From NCBI GenBank assembly GCA_964612075.1, contig CAZTFC010000008.1:4130-68129 (forward strand): a stretch of 64,000 bases of DNA. Direction: 5' to 3'. This DNA comes from UBA2219 sp964612075 (lineage in GTDB: Bacteria; Desulfobacterota; Deferrimicrobia; Deferrimicrobiales; Deferrimicrobiaceae). Every line of letters starts with the position of its first letter. Position 1 is the first letter of the stretch. Positions 42,960 to 52,059 of this stretch are shown piece after piece. A program made the position numbers and the translations under genes. Under the pieces are notes generated by a model. That model did not search any database. It was not told where the DNA came from and saw nothing but the letters and a program-made list of their open reading frames with translations.

Positions 42960-43416
42960 TCGGGGGACGGCCATGCTCGAATTCCTGGTGGCGGGCATCC
43001 CGCTCCTCCTCCTGGTCATGGCGATCCTGCAGCTCTCCCTGTTGTGGATGGGCAAGGGTGCCGTGGACACCGCGGCCCATCTCGCCGCCAGGAAATTCGC
43101 GCGGGCCGCCCGGGTCGACTTCCGCAACGCCCGGCAGGAAGCGTTCCTCGAAGCGTACCGGTCCTGCCGGAACCGGCCCGGGGGATCCCTTTCGTCCGCG
43201 TTCCTGACCACGCTGGAAATCACCTCCGATGGGGATCGCCTGGCCGAGCGGGCCGACGCGGGCGACGCCCTGTGCGTCCGGCTTTCCCACGGCGTGGAAC
43301 TGGTCGTCCCATGGATCGACCGGATCCTGTATTCCCTGTCCCCGGGGCGAAAGTTCCGGCTGGGAGACAGGTACTACCTCATGCTGCAGTCCGACCGGTG
43401 GGTGACGGTGGAATAG
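42943..43416 (+). CDS. TadE-like pseudopilin
   Basis: 157 residues. RGTAMLEFLVAGIPLLLLVMAILQLSLLWMGKGAVDTAAHLAARKFARAA is a TadE-type N-terminal helix (with Glu five residues into the mature part). The rest is a small periplasmic domain with two Cys. Minor pilin of the Tad system. It overlaps flp by 17 bases. Confidence 0.85.
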   Translation: MPSPSDRGTAMLEFLVAGIPLLLLVMAILQLSLLWMGKGAVDTAAHLAARKFARAARVDFRNARQEAFLEAYRSCRNRPGGSLSSAFLTTLEITSDGDRLAERADAGDALCVRLSHGVELVVPWIDRILYSLSPGRKFRLGDRYYLMLQSDRWVTVE

Positions 43417-43418
43417 CG

Positions 43419-44330
43419 ATGATCGGCTACTTCTCCCGCCAGGCGCTCCATGCGCGAAACGGAAACACCGGCCAGGCGACCGCGCTTTTCCTGGTCGTCG
43501 CGAGCACGCTGATGGCGATGGTTTTCGTGTCGATCGCGCTGCATAACATCTCCGTAGCCCGGGTCGCCTGCGCCAACGCCGTGGATGCCATCGCCCTGAA
43601 CGCGGCAACGTGGGAAGCCCGGTGCCTGAACATGATCGCGGCGCTGAACGACGGCGTGGCCCAGTGCCTTCGCGTTATCCGCTGGACCTGCGTCGTGTGG
43701 GCCGCCCTTGCGGTCGCCGCGGCGTTCGGGGTCGGGCTTCCACCGTTCCTCGAATATACGAAATACGCGCGGCAGCTGATCTCGGGCTATTGGAAGACCG
43801 CGCACCAGCTCGTGGAATGGAGCGAAAAGATCCGGAAGGCCGCCCCGTACCTCGTGCTGGGCGAAACGCTCGCGCTGGCGAAGAAGCGCGACGTCGCGGG
43901 CGTGCTGTTCCCCTCGATCCCGGGTGGACCCCACGACGGCATGAACACGCTCGAGCTTCACCTGGAACCCGGCCCGCCCGTGACACTGCTGGACGCCATC
44001 GCCCCCGTCACCACCGCATTGAAGAAGATCAAGAAGGTCCGAATTCTCAAAGGGGCCGCCAAGAAGGTGGCTTCCTTCCTGGAAGAAGCCCTGGGCGCGA
44101 TCCTGGGCGGTGGGAAAGGCCCCCTCCGGATGCTGGTGCCGGAACCGGATTTCCCCCGTCGGCAGTACGTCCGGTTCGCGGGAAGCCGGACGGTGCCGAG
44201 CCTTCCCGTTCCGATGCTCGGGCAAAAGGGAAACAAACGGGTCTTCGCCGAAGCCCAGGCGGAACCGTACGGCGGCGGTTCCGCGGAGATGACCTGGAAA
44301 TCCCGGCTGACCGATTGGAGGGACAAGTGA
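43419..44330 (+). CDS. TadG-like protein (Tad-like N-terminal helix)
   Basis: 303 residues. NGNTGQATALFLVVASTLMAMVFVSIALHN matches the putative Flp pilus-assembly TadE/G-like N-terminus (PF13400 type). A second hydrophobic stretch (VVWAALAVAAAFGVGL) near residue 95 and a long periplasmic part follow. It lacks the von Willebrand domain of classical TadG, so it is only TadG-like. It starts three bases after the TadE stop and overlaps the next gene. Confidence 0.75.
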   Translation: MIGYFSRQALHARNGNTGQATALFLVVASTLMAMVFVSIALHNISVARVACANAVDAIALNAATWEARCLNMIAALNDGVAQCLRVIRWTCVVWAALAVAAAFGVGLPPFLEYTKYARQLISGYWKTAHQLVEWSEKIRKAAPYLVLGETLALAKKRDVAGVLFPSIPGGPHDGMNTLELHLEPGPPVTLLDAIAPVTTALKKIKKVRILKGAAKKVASFLEEALGAILGGGKGPLRMLVPEPDFPRRQYVRFAGSRTVPSLPVPMLGQKGNKRVFAEAQAEPYGGGSAEMTWKSRLTDWRDK

Positions 44331-44803
44331 AAGCGCCCACGCGCGCGTCCGGGGGCCAGTCGGTCCTGGAAACCGTCCTCCTGCTTCCGCCGCTTCTGGT
44401 CCTGCTGGCAGGAGGTTATTGGTCGTTCCGCAACCTTTCCCTGTCCGGGGCAGCGGAGTCGGCCGCCCATGCGCATCTCCTGAGGACGGGAAGACGCTTT
44501 CCTTCCATTGAATCCCCCCTGTCGCGGACGATCCATTCGGGAGACAACACGGTGCGGCTTCGGGGCGGGAACGATCCCCTGTCGGCGGGCATTCCGCCGT
44601 TCGGGGGAATGGCAGGCAACACCGTGGCTTCGGTAACGGCCGCGTGCCGAGGGAAACAGGCGGGGGCGTTCATCGACCTCCCGGACCACGACATCCGGCG
44701 GGAAGCCGAAGGCGCCGTGGACTGCTGGGGGAAGGAAACGAAATCCGGGTCGATCATCCGCGGCACCGTCAACGCCATCCTGCTTACGGGGGCATTCCGA
44801 TGA
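44327..44803 (+). CDS. Second TadE-like pseudopilin
   Basis: 158 residues. The N-terminus GGQSVLETVLLLPPLLVLLAGGYWSFRNLSLSGAAESAAHAHLL has the TadE pattern, with Glu in SVLETVLL. The rest is a Gly-rich periplasmic part with a Cys pair (ACRGKQ, DCWGKE). The GTG start at 44327 overlaps the previous stop, and the stop overlaps the next ATG, so all are coupled. Confidence 0.78.
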   Translation: MKAPTRASGGQSVLETVLLLPPLLVLLAGGYWSFRNLSLSGAAESAAHAHLLRTGRRFPSIESPLSRTIHSGDNTVRLRGGNDPLSAGIPPFGGMAGNTVASVTAACRGKQAGAFIDLPDHDIRREAEGAVDCWGKETKSGSIIRGTVNAILLTGAFR

Positions 44804-45369
44804 ATAGGAAAGGTCTGTTGATATCGATCGCGGCTTCCGCGCTCCTCCTGTCGCTCGTCTTCTCCGGGACCGGCGATGCCGTAAAAACGGATCCCGCCTC
44901 CACGACCGAGGTGACGATCGACGGGATGAAGTACAGCACCTATGGCTCCGGTCCCGGCGATGCCGCCTTGCTTCTCCGCGAATTGGCGCGGCTTGGGGTG
45001 CGGCCGCCCGACCCGCCGTCCATGCCCGGGCCGCAGCGCGATGCGCACCCGATATTTTCCGGAAAACTCGCCGGTTCCGGGCACGCGTCTTCCGCGGCCG
45101 TTCCGGAAGTGCCCAAAGGGCTGTTGCCGGATCACACGCTCCGTCTTTCGGGAGACGGCGGCACCGTGGAGCTGGTTTTCGGAAGGACGGAAAACGGGGG
45201 GAAGACCGCCTTCTCCCTCCTGGCGGCCAAGGGATGGGTTCCGCTTTCCATCGATGGAGAAGTCCGGGCTCCGCGCATGCTGCAGCAGGTCCGGGGAAAG
45301 GAGACCGCCGTTGTTTGCCTGGATGAAAAAGAAGGCGCCTTCCTTCTTTTCCGCAAGCTGGGGCGGTAG
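44800..45369 (+). CDS. Exported protein of unknown function in the tad locus
   Basis: 189 residues. Signal peptide or anchor MNRKGLLISIAASALLLSLVFSG, then TTEVTIDGMKYSTYGSGPGDAALLLRELARLG, a Pro/Ala-rich middle, and a beta-rich end (TAVVCLDEKEGAFLLFRKLGR). I do not recognise it. Its place just before cpaB, with four bases shared with the TadE-like gene and 47 with cpaB, makes it a Tad-specific accessory protein. Confidence 0.68.
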   Translation: MNRKGLLISIAASALLLSLVFSGTGDAVKTDPASTTEVTIDGMKYSTYGSGPGDAALLLRELARLGVRPPDPPSMPGPQRDAHPIFSGKLAGSGHASSAAVPEVPKGLLPDHTLRLSGDGGTVELVFGRTENGGKTAFSLLAAKGWVPLSIDGEVRAPRMLQQVRGKETAVVCLDEKEGAFLLFRKLGR

Positions 45370-46132
45370 GTTCCGTGAGCTCCTCCCGCTGGGCGCCGGG
45401 CTGCTGCTCATGGGGCTGGCCCTGTCCGCGGCGGGGAAACGGATCGCCGCCGTTGAGGAGGACATCCGGCGGCGCGCCAACCCGGTCGAGGTGGTCGTCG
45501 CATCGGTTCCGATCGAGGCGGGGGAGGAATTCACGCCCGCCAACCTGGCGAAGAAGAGCGTGCCCGCATCCGGCACCGGAAAGAGAAACATCCCCGCCGG
45601 AGATTTCGAGCTCCTGCTCGGATCGAAAGCGAAAAGCCGTGTCGATCCCGGGGAGCCCGTCCTCTGGACCGACGTGGAGGAACCGTTCGAGGCCGACCTT
45701 TTTTCGAAGACGGTGCCGATGGGCAGAAGGGCCCTGACCGTCAACGTGGACATGACGTCGTCTTTCTCGGGGCTGCTGCAGCCCGGGGACCGGGTGGACC
45801 TCCTGGCGAAAGTCGCCGACGGAGGGACGCAACGCTGGGTCCGGAACGTCCCGGTGATCGCCGTCGACCGCCATCTCAACCGTCTGGCGCGCCCCTCGGA
45901 CGCCCAAGAGACCGGCACCGTGACCCTGATGGTCACTCCCGGGGAAGGCATGGCCATCGCAAGCGCGTCGGCTGGCGGCAAGCTGTTCTGGTTCCTGAGG
46001 AACCCCGAAGACAATACGGCCCTATCCGCCGAGCGCGCCGGCAGCGGACCTTCGCGAACTCTCCGGGTGGAAGTGTGGAAGGGCGGCATCCGGGTCCCGA
46101 ACCCCCATTCCCCCGGGGAGACGCCGTCATGA
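45323..46132 (+). CDS. cpaB: Flp pilus assembly protein CpaB
   Basis: 269 residues: one membrane helix (LLPLGAGLLLMGLALSAAG), then an SAF domain (VEVVVASVPIEAGEEFTPANLAKKSVPA) and the CpaB core (RRALTVNVDMTSSFSGLLQPGDRVDLLAKV, GTVTLMVTPGEGMAIASASAGGKLFW). It connects the inner-membrane machine to the CpaC secretin. The only suitable in-frame start is the ATG at 45323, inside the previous gene, without a strong ribosome site, so coupling is likely. Confidence 0.9.
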   Translation: MKKKAPSFFSASWGGRFRELLPLGAGLLLMGLALSAAGKRIAAVEEDIRRRANPVEVVVASVPIEAGEEFTPANLAKKSVPASGTGKRNIPAGDFELLLGSKAKSRVDPGEPVLWTDVEEPFEADLFSKTVPMGRRALTVNVDMTSSFSGLLQPGDRVDLLAKVADGGTQRWVRNVPVIAVDRHLNRLARPSDAQETGTVTLMVTPGEGMAIASASAGGKLFWFLRNPEDNTALSAERAGSGPSRTLRVEVWKGGIRVPNPHSPGETPS

Positions 46133-47325
46133 GGATATCGCGCCTCCTGTCCGCGGCTGCCGTCGCCTTCCTTTTCGCGAGCGCGATTTGCGAGACCCAC
46201 GCGGCGGAAACGATCCGGATACGCCCCGGTTTCCAGAAGATCCTGGACCGGAAGGGGGTGTCCCGCCTCTCCGTCGGGAATCCGGAGGTGCTGGAAGCCC
46301 AAGCGCTCCCGAAGGGGGACGGGATCCTGGTCGTAGGGAAAAAGGAGGGAGAGACCGACCTGGTCCTCTGGGAAAGAGGGATCCGGAGGGAATGGCACGT
46401 CGAGGTGGGCTCTCGGAAGAACGCGGTGGCGGAGGACGTCCGGCTTTTCGCCGGGACCTTCCCCGGACTGGCCGTGGCGGAAGCCGGCGGCTCCATGATC
46501 ATCAGCGGTCCCGTGGCCACGTCCCAGGAGAAGAAGATCCTGGAGGATTTCGCACGCGCCCATCCCGGGGTCCATTTGAGGGTTTCCCTCCCCGAAGAAA
46601 AGAAGACCCTGCTCCAGTACGACCTGAAGATCATCGAGATCAGCCGGGGGGAGTCCGCCCAGTTGGGAGTCCGTTGGCCCGACTCCCTGATGTTCAAGAG
46701 TTCGTTCGCCTCGGAGAGAGGTTCCGGCAGCGCGGTTTCCGTCGGGACCGATTTCGAAACCAGCCTGAACCTGCTCCTCGCCAACGGGAAAGCCCGCATC
46801 CTCACCAATCCACGCCTCGCGTGCGAAAGCGGAGAGGAGGCCGCGTTCCTGGCGGGGGGAGAGATCCCGATCGTGCTCATAACCCCCGAAACGCGGAAGG
46901 TGGAATGGAAAACGTACGGGATCATCCTGCGGATACGACCTTCCATGGTCCACGGCGGCAAGGTCCGCACGAAGGTCGAGGCGGAAGTCAGCTCGGTGGA
47001 CCACAGCAGCGGTTCCGCCGATGTCCCCGGGTTCCTCACCCGCCGGGTGTCCACTCACTTTTCCACTTCCCCGGGGGAAACCGTGATGCTTTCCGGGCTG
47101 GTCAAGAACGAGATGGCCAAGGACGTCGCCAAGGTCCCGCTGCTCGGGCAGATCCCCGTCCTGGGGGAATTGTTCAAGTCCAGGAGCTTCCGTGAAAACC
47201 AGACGGAGCTTGCGATCTTCATCACTCCGAAAGAGGTTCCCGGAGACGCGGCGGCGGAGTCCGCGGAATGGGATCGGAAAGCCTCCACCGAACAGAAGAC
47301 CCTGCGGTTCAGGCTGCTAGATTGA
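46129..47325 (+). CDS. cpaC: Tad secretin CpaC/RcpA
   Basis: 398 residues. Signal peptide LLSAAAVAFLFASAICETHA, the BON-like/N-domain region (FQKILDRKGVSRLSVGNPEVLEAQAL), and the secretin core ending VPLLGQIPVLGELFKSRSFRENQTELAIFITPKEV. It is the outer-membrane pore for the Flp pilus and is shorter than typical 450-500-residue homologues. The ATG overlaps the cpaB stop. Confidence 0.92.
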   Translation: MRISRLLSAAAVAFLFASAICETHAAETIRIRPGFQKILDRKGVSRLSVGNPEVLEAQALPKGDGILVVGKKEGETDLVLWERGIRREWHVEVGSRKNAVAEDVRLFAGTFPGLAVAEAGGSMIISGPVATSQEKKILEDFARAHPGVHLRVSLPEEKKTLLQYDLKIIEISRGESAQLGVRWPDSLMFKSSFASERGSGSAVSVGTDFETSLNLLLANGKARILTNPRLACESGEEAAFLAGGEIPIVLITPETRKVEWKTYGIILRIRPSMVHGGKVRTKVEAEVSSVDHSSGSADVPGFLTRRVSTHFSTSPGETVMLSGLVKNEMAKDVAKVPLLGQIPVLGELFKSRSFRENQTELAIFITPKEVPGDAAAESAEWDRKASTEQKTLRFRLLD

Positions 47326-47336
47326 GGGGGAAAAAT

Positions 47337-48560
47337 ATGGACACGAACATCCGCAGAAGGTTGCATCAATTCGTCCTGTCCCGGCTGGATGCGCGCAAGA
47401 CGGGGCTTGCCTTCGGCGAGGACATCGAACGTTGCCGACGCCGGGCTGAGGAGATCCTGCAGGCGGAGATGTCCGCCGTCCCGATCGCCCCCGGGGAGCG
47501 GGATGCCCTCCGGAAGGAGATCCTGGACGAGATCTTTTCCTACGGCCCGATCACTCCCCTGCTCGGCGACCCGTCGATCTCCGAGGTCATGGTCAACGGC
47601 AGCGATTCGATCTACGTGGAAAGGGAAGGGAAGCTGGTTCCGCACGGAGGAAGGTTCCTGTCCGAGGAATCGCTCCGGGTGACCATCGACCGGATGGTGT
47701 CCAGGGTGAACCGCCGTCTCGACGAATCCTCGCCTTATGTCGACGCACGCCTGCCGGACGGCTCCCGCATCAACGCGATCATCCCGCCGGTCTCCCTCAC
47801 CGGCGCCTGCCTGACGATCCGTAAATTCCGCCGCGAATCGTTTTCCCTGGAGGAACTCGTCGAGATCGGCTCCCTGACGCGGGAATCCCGCAAATACCTT
47901 GAGAACGCGGTCCGTCAGCGCTGGAACATCATCGTTTCGGGCGGGACCGGCTCGGGGAAGACAACCCTCCTGAACGCCCTCTCGGGCTGCATCCCGGAAG
48001 AGGAGCGGATCGTCACCATCGAGGACTCGGCCGAGCTCCGTCTCCAGAAACCGCACGTCGTCCGGCTGGAATCCCGCCCCCCCAACATCGAAGGGGGCGG
48101 AGTCGTCACCATACGCGACCTCGTGCGCAACTCCCTGAGGATGCGCCCGGATCGCATCATCGTCGGCGAGTGCCGCGGCGGAGAGGCGCTCGACATGCTC
48201 CAGGCGATGAACACGGGGCACGACGGCTCCATCACGACCGGTCACGCCAATACCCCCCGCGACATGCTTCGCCGCCTGGAAACCATGGTCCTCCTCTCCG
48301 GCATGGAGCTCCCGGTCCGGGCGATCCGGGAGCAGATCGCGTCGGCCATCAACCTCGTCCTCCACACGAGCCGGATCCGGGGGGGAAAACGCGCGGTCAC
48401 GTCGATCACAGAGGTGTCCGGCATGAACGAATGCCAGATCCTTACCCAGGAGATATTCCGGTGGGGCAAGGCCGAAGGCGAGGCCGGCAAGGACGGACGC
48501 CTCGTACGCACCGGCGTACCTTCACGGTTCGAACAGGAAGGGCGCCGCTCGTGGGATTGA
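47337..48560 (+). CDS. cpaF: Tad pilus ATPase CpaF/TadA
   Basis: 407 residues. Helical N-domain, then FSYGPITPLLGDPSISEVMVNGSDSIYVEREGKL, Walker A SGGTGSGKTTLLNAL, Walker B RIIVGECRGGEALDMLQAMNTGHDG and the His box TGHANTP. All ATPase residues are intact. It drives pilus extension and, in some species, retraction. No CpaE/TadZ gene precedes it, unlike most tad loci. It overlaps tadB by ten bases. Confidence 0.95.
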   Translation: MDTNIRRRLHQFVLSRLDARKTGLAFGEDIERCRRRAEEILQAEMSAVPIAPGERDALRKEILDEIFSYGPITPLLGDPSISEVMVNGSDSIYVEREGKLVPHGGRFLSEESLRVTIDRMVSRVNRRLDESSPYVDARLPDGSRINAIIPPVSLTGACLTIRKFRRESFSLEELVEIGSLTRESRKYLENAVRQRWNIIVSGGTGSGKTTLLNALSGCIPEEERIVTIEDSAELRLQKPHVVRLESRPPNIEGGGVVTIRDLVRNSLRMRPDRIIVGECRGGEALDMLQAMNTGHDGSITTGHANTPRDMLRRLETMVLLSGMELPVRAIREQIASAINLVLHTSRIRGGKRAVTSITEVSGMNECQILTQEIFRWGKAEGEAGKDGRLVRTGVPSRFEQEGRRSWD

Positions 48561-49402
48561 CCTCGTTGGAAACTTCGCTGTTCTGCCTGGGGACCGGATT
48601 GGCCCTGCGGGGCGTGTACCGGGCCGTCCTTCCCTCCGTCTCCCGGCGATTCGCGCGCGCGTCCGACCGCCATTCGGACCGGCTCCGTGAGGAATTCATC
48701 CTCCTCCCCGCCTCCCGGATCGCGGCGGGGCTGCTCGCCTCCGGTTTCCTGTGCGCCTGCCTCGTCCTGTCGGCATCGAAATCGATCGCGGCCGCCGCCG
48801 TTTCCGGTTTCGCCCCCATCCTGTTTGCCGGCACGCTCATCCGGTGGTACCGTTCACGCCGGCGAAAAAGGATCCTTTCCCAGATACCTTCCATGCTCGA
48901 TCTTGTCGTGGGGCACCTGAAAGCCGGGCACAGCTTCCCCGAATCGCTGATGGAAACCGTCCCCCTGTTGCCTTCGGGTATCCGCGAGGAGATTGCCTGG
49001 CTGCTGCAGAAGCACCGTCTCGGAACCTCCCTCGCCGAGACGTTCCTGCTTTTCGAAGATCGGATGCCCTCGGAGGACGTTTCTCTACTCGTAAGGCCGC
49101 TTCGGGCGGCCCTGTCCGGGGGAGGAAACGTCGTCGACCTCCTGGAGCAGATCCGGGACATCCTTCGACGGAAAAACCGCACGAAGGAAAAACTCCACAG
49201 CATGACCGCACAGGCCCGCCTGCAGGCGGTGGTCCTGACGCTGCTCCCCCCCTCCTTCGCTGCGGTCCTTTCTAGGATCGACCCGGGGTTCTTCCCCGAA
49301 CTCGTGGGGACCCCCCAGGGGAAAGCCATCCTGCTGGTCGCCCTCGTCCTGCAGACCATGGGCTGGTTGACCATCCGGAAAATCCTCTCGGTTCGGCCGT
49401 GA
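48551..49402 (+). CDS. tadB: Tad platform protein TadB
   Basis: 283 residues: a GspF/T2SSF domain protein with N-terminal helices (ETSLFCLGTGLALRGVYRAVL, IAAGLLASGFLCACLVL, AAAAVSGFAPILFAGTLI), the cytoplasmic motif QIPSMLDLVVGHLKAGHSFPESL and C-terminal helices. It forms the inner-membrane platform with TadC. The GTG start at 48551 overlaps cpaF; a TTG at 48557 is the alternative. The stop overlaps tadC (GTGA). Confidence 0.9.
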   Translation: MGLTSLETSLFCLGTGLALRGVYRAVLPSVSRRFARASDRHSDRLREEFILLPASRIAAGLLASGFLCACLVLSASKSIAAAAVSGFAPILFAGTLIRWYRSRRRKRILSQIPSMLDLVVGHLKAGHSFPESLMETVPLLPSGIREEIAWLLQKHRLGTSLAETFLLFEDRMPSEDVSLLVRPLRAALSGGGNVVDLLEQIRDILRRKNRTKEKLHSMTAQARLQAVVLTLLPPSFAAVLSRIDPGFFPELVGTPQGKAILLVALVLQTMGWLTIRKILSVRP

Positions 49403-50217
49403 ACTTCTACGACCTCGCCCGGATCGGACTTCCGATCCTCCTCGGAGGAATCCTCGTCGCGTCCTCGGTCCGGCGAAGCATGAAGTCGTTCCCGCGGCGA
49501 TGCCTGCCGGAAGCGTACCGGGCGTTCCACTCCCGCCTCATGGGCCGGTTGATCGATAAAAAAATCATTCGCATGCCGGGAGCGTGCCTGGTCGACCCCG
49601 TGCGCCCATGGGCCATGGGGGAAGCCACGGCCCTCCTCACACTGCTCGCGGGGTTGTGCGCCGACCACACTGCCGCTGGCTTCGCCCGCACCGTTCCCGC
49701 CGCGGTCGCCCTTGGCGGCTGCCTCACATGGATCGCCTTTCTGGGCGCGTCCCGGGAAGCGCTTCGGTCACTGGAAAGGGAGCTTCCCGTCGCCTGCTTC
49801 CTTCTCTCCCTTCTGCTCGAATCGGGCATGGGAACCTCCTCCGCCCTGCAGGAGACGGCCTTCTCCATACCGCCGGGGCCTTTGTCCAGGGAGCTGGCGG
49901 AAATGGTCCGCGCGCGCTCCCTGGGCATGTCTCGCGGGGAGTCGATCGAACTCTCACGGCAACGCGTCCCGTCGGAGGATTATCGGCTCTTCCTGAACCA
50001 TGTCTTCCAGGGGGAACGGCTCGGTATCGGGCTTTCCAGGAGCCTCCGCGGCATCTCCGGGAAGATGCTCGAAAGCCAGGACCATCGCGCGGAGACGATC
50101 GCACAGCAGGCCGCGGTGAAGCTGCTTTTCCCCCTCATCCTGTTCATATTCCCGGCCGTGTTCCTCATCATCCTGTCGCCGGTGATCCTCGGCCTGTTCA
50201 ACTATTTCCCGAGGTGA
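49399..50217 (+). CDS. tadC: Tad platform protein TadC
   Basis: 272 residues. T2SSF-type: FYDLARIGLPILLGGILVASSV, two central helices, ELPVACFLLSLLLESGMGTSSALQETA (the F-domain motif) and C-terminal LFPLILFIFPAVFLIILSPVILGLFNYF. Partner of TadB. GTG start at 49399. Confidence 0.9.
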   Translation: MNFYDLARIGLPILLGGILVASSVRRSMKSFPRRCLPEAYRAFHSRLMGRLIDKKIIRMPGACLVDPVRPWAMGEATALLTLLAGLCADHTAAGFARTVPAAVALGGCLTWIAFLGASREALRSLERELPVACFLLSLLLESGMGTSSALQETAFSIPPGPLSRELAEMVRARSLGMSRGESIELSRQRVPSEDYRLFLNHVFQGERLGIGLSRSLRGISGKMLESQDHRAETIAQQAAVKLLFPLILFIFPAVFLIILSPVILGLFNYFPR

Positions 50218-50225
50218 TCGGACCA

Positions 50226-50489
50226 ATGAACGCGAGGAAATCGCTCTTTTCGCTTCTTCTCGTCGCTTTCCTTTTCCCCGCCCCATCGATCTGCTTCCCC
50301 GGGGAAAATCCGGGTCCTAGGAGCGACAAGGTGCTGCTTTCTTTAAGGATCGCCAAGGCACGGAAGGAACAACGCGGAATCTCCTACTACAAGAGCGTCG
50401 CCCGGCAGATGAAGCTCCGCCGTCCCGCTACGGCCCTCCGCCCGTCATCCGCACGATCACCTTCGGGTTCTTCCCGGGTCGCACGGTGA
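50226..50489 (+). CDS. Small exported protein at the end of the tad locus
   Basis: 87 residues. A clear signal peptide (MNARKSLFSLLLVAFLFPAPSIC) is followed by a basic mature part (SLRIAKARKEQRGISYYKSVARQMKLRR). The final 20 residues are read from the antisense of the kinase gene and are low-complexity, so the natural stop may have been lost or the gene is decaying. It starts eight bases after tadC. Function unknown. Confidence 0.5.
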   Translation: MNARKSLFSLLLVAFLFPAPSICFPGENPGPRSDKVLLSLRIAKARKEQRGISYYKSVARQMKLRRPATALRPSSARSPSGSSRVAR

Positions 50490-52059
50490 CCGTCTGCGAC
50501 TTGTCGACGCCAAGCGGCTCGTTCACGAAGCGAAGGCGGCGCTCCCCCGCCGGCAGCCGAACGTCGGTCAACGGGGTGTCTCCCAGGAAGCGCTGGCCGT
50601 CATACACCTTCGCCCACGGGATCGCCTGGATCGCTTCCACCGTGCCGAAGAGCTGCTCGAGCTCCGTGCGGACGGCGTCGACCTTCATGAGGACGCTCGA
50701 CGGCACGCGCCTGCTTTCGTAGCCGTCGCGCGACAGGACGATCCCCCTGCCGCCGACGGAGAGCATGTCGATCATGGCGGGCGTGCGGCCGAGCGACGCG
50801 CCGTCCGAAAGGAGGATTTCCGCGCCGGGGGGGTCCGTTTCGACCCGGACGAACCGCTGGACCGACGCCGCGGGAGGAGGCGCGGCCGGCGGGCCGGGCG
50901 GCACCTCGGCAGGGTACGGCTGCGGCGCCGTCATGGCGGAAGAGGCGGCGGAAGGAGCGGCGGGAGGCGCGGCGACCCTCGATTCCCGGGCGCCCCTCCC
51001 CGTCCAAAGGAAAACGCCGGAGGCGGCAAGCGCGGCCAGTATGGCCGCACCCGCGGCGAAGTTGCGCTTCCAGTCCCGCTTCCCGTACCGTGGGGTCGGC
51101 TCCCGCACCGTCGAGGGCGCGGGGGCGCGGTCCATGGCGAGCGACGGCGCGGTGGCCTCCTCTTCCTCATCGGGGAACAGGGCGCTCCAGAACGACGACA
51201 GCTCCGCCGGGGCGGCCGCCCGGGGGCCGTCCGCGGCCAGCGCCGCCAGGAAATCGGCCGCGGACGCGAACCGGCTCGCGGGGTCGGCGGCGAGCCCTTT
51301 CCGGACGATCCCGGCGGCGCTTTCCGGCGTCCCCGGAGGGAACGAGAGGGAGGCGGGTTCGAATTCGCGGACGCGCGCGAGCAGATCTTCCGTGCCGCTC
51401 CCCTCGAACAGCCGGCGCCCCAGGAGCAGCTCGGCGGCGATCGACGAGGCGGCATACAGGTCCGAGGAAGGCGACGCCGGCTCCCCCCGGGCCCTCTCGG
51501 GGGAAAAGTAGGCGGCCTTCCCCGCGCGCGGGTCGCCCGGGTCGTCCGCCACGGAGGCGGCGCGCGACACCCCGAAATCGGCCAGCTTCACGGCGCCCGT
51601 GCGCCCGAGCAGGACGTTTCCGGGAGAGACGTCCCGGTGGATGATTCCCTTGCCGTGGAGGTAGGAAAGGCCCGAGACGATCCCTTCGATCCAATGACGC
51701 CAGACGCCGGGGGGAACAGGAAGGCCGAGCCGCCGCCCCTGCGCCGCCGCCTGCGCAAGCGACCACCCTTCCACGTATTCCATCGCGAGGAAGCAGGCGT
51801 CCCCCTCTTTCCCGAAGTCGAACACCTGGATCAGGTTGGGGTGGGAAAGCGAGGCGGCCAGGCGCGCCTCGCGGACGAAGAGCTCGCGGAACCGCTGGTC
51901 TCCGGCGCGTTCCGGGCGCACCGCTTTCACCGCTACCCGCTTCCGGAACCCCTCCTCCCCCGGCAGGAGGCACAGGTACACTTCCGACATCCCGCCCGAG
52001 GCGATCCCGCGCAATACGCGGTACTTCCCGAAGCACCGCGGGCCCGGCTCGCCGGGCAT
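50428..52059 (-). CDS. Membrane Ser/Thr protein kinase with PEGA domain
   Basis: 543 residues. Kinase domain (about 12-275): Gly loop GIASGGMSEVYL, Lys in VAVKAV, catalytic loop IIHRDVSPGNVLL, DFG in LADFGVSR, and YFSPERARG. A Pro/Ala linker, one membrane helix (FAAGAAILAALAASGVFLW, about 330-350) and a PEGA domain (VETDPPGAEILLSDGASLGRTPAMI) follow, placing the PEGA part outside the membrane. HRDVSPGN is a variant of HRDLKPxN. The ATG at 52059 overlaps the stop of the kinase gene before it (TGATG). It could phosphorylate the FHA activator at 41096 (inference). Confidence 0.92.
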   Translation of the reverse strand: MPGEPGPRCFGKYRVLRGIASGGMSEVYLCLLPGEEGFRKRVAVKAVRPERAGDQRFRELFVREARLAASLSHPNLIQVFDFGKEGDACFLAMEYVEGWSLAQAAAQGRRLGLPVPPGVWRHWIEGIVSGLSYLHGKGIIHRDVSPGNVLLGRTGAVKLADFGVSRAASVADDPGDPRAGKAAYFSPERARGEPASPSSDLYAASSIAAELLLGRRLFEGSGTEDLLARVREFEPASLSFPPGTPESAAGIVRKGLAADPASRFASAADFLAALAADGPRAAAPAELSSFWSALFPDEEEEATAPSLAMDRAPAPSTVREPTPRYGKRDWKRNFAAGAAILAALAASGVFLWTGRGARESRVAAPPAAPSAASSAMTAPQPYPAEVPPGPPAAPPPAASVQRFVRVETDPPGAEILLSDGASLGRTPAMIDMLSVGGRGIVLSRDGYESRRVPSSVLMKVDAVRTELEQLFGTVEAIQAIPWAKVYDGQRFLGDTPLTDVRLPAGERRLRFVNEPLGVDKSQTVTVRPGKNPKVIVRMTGGGP

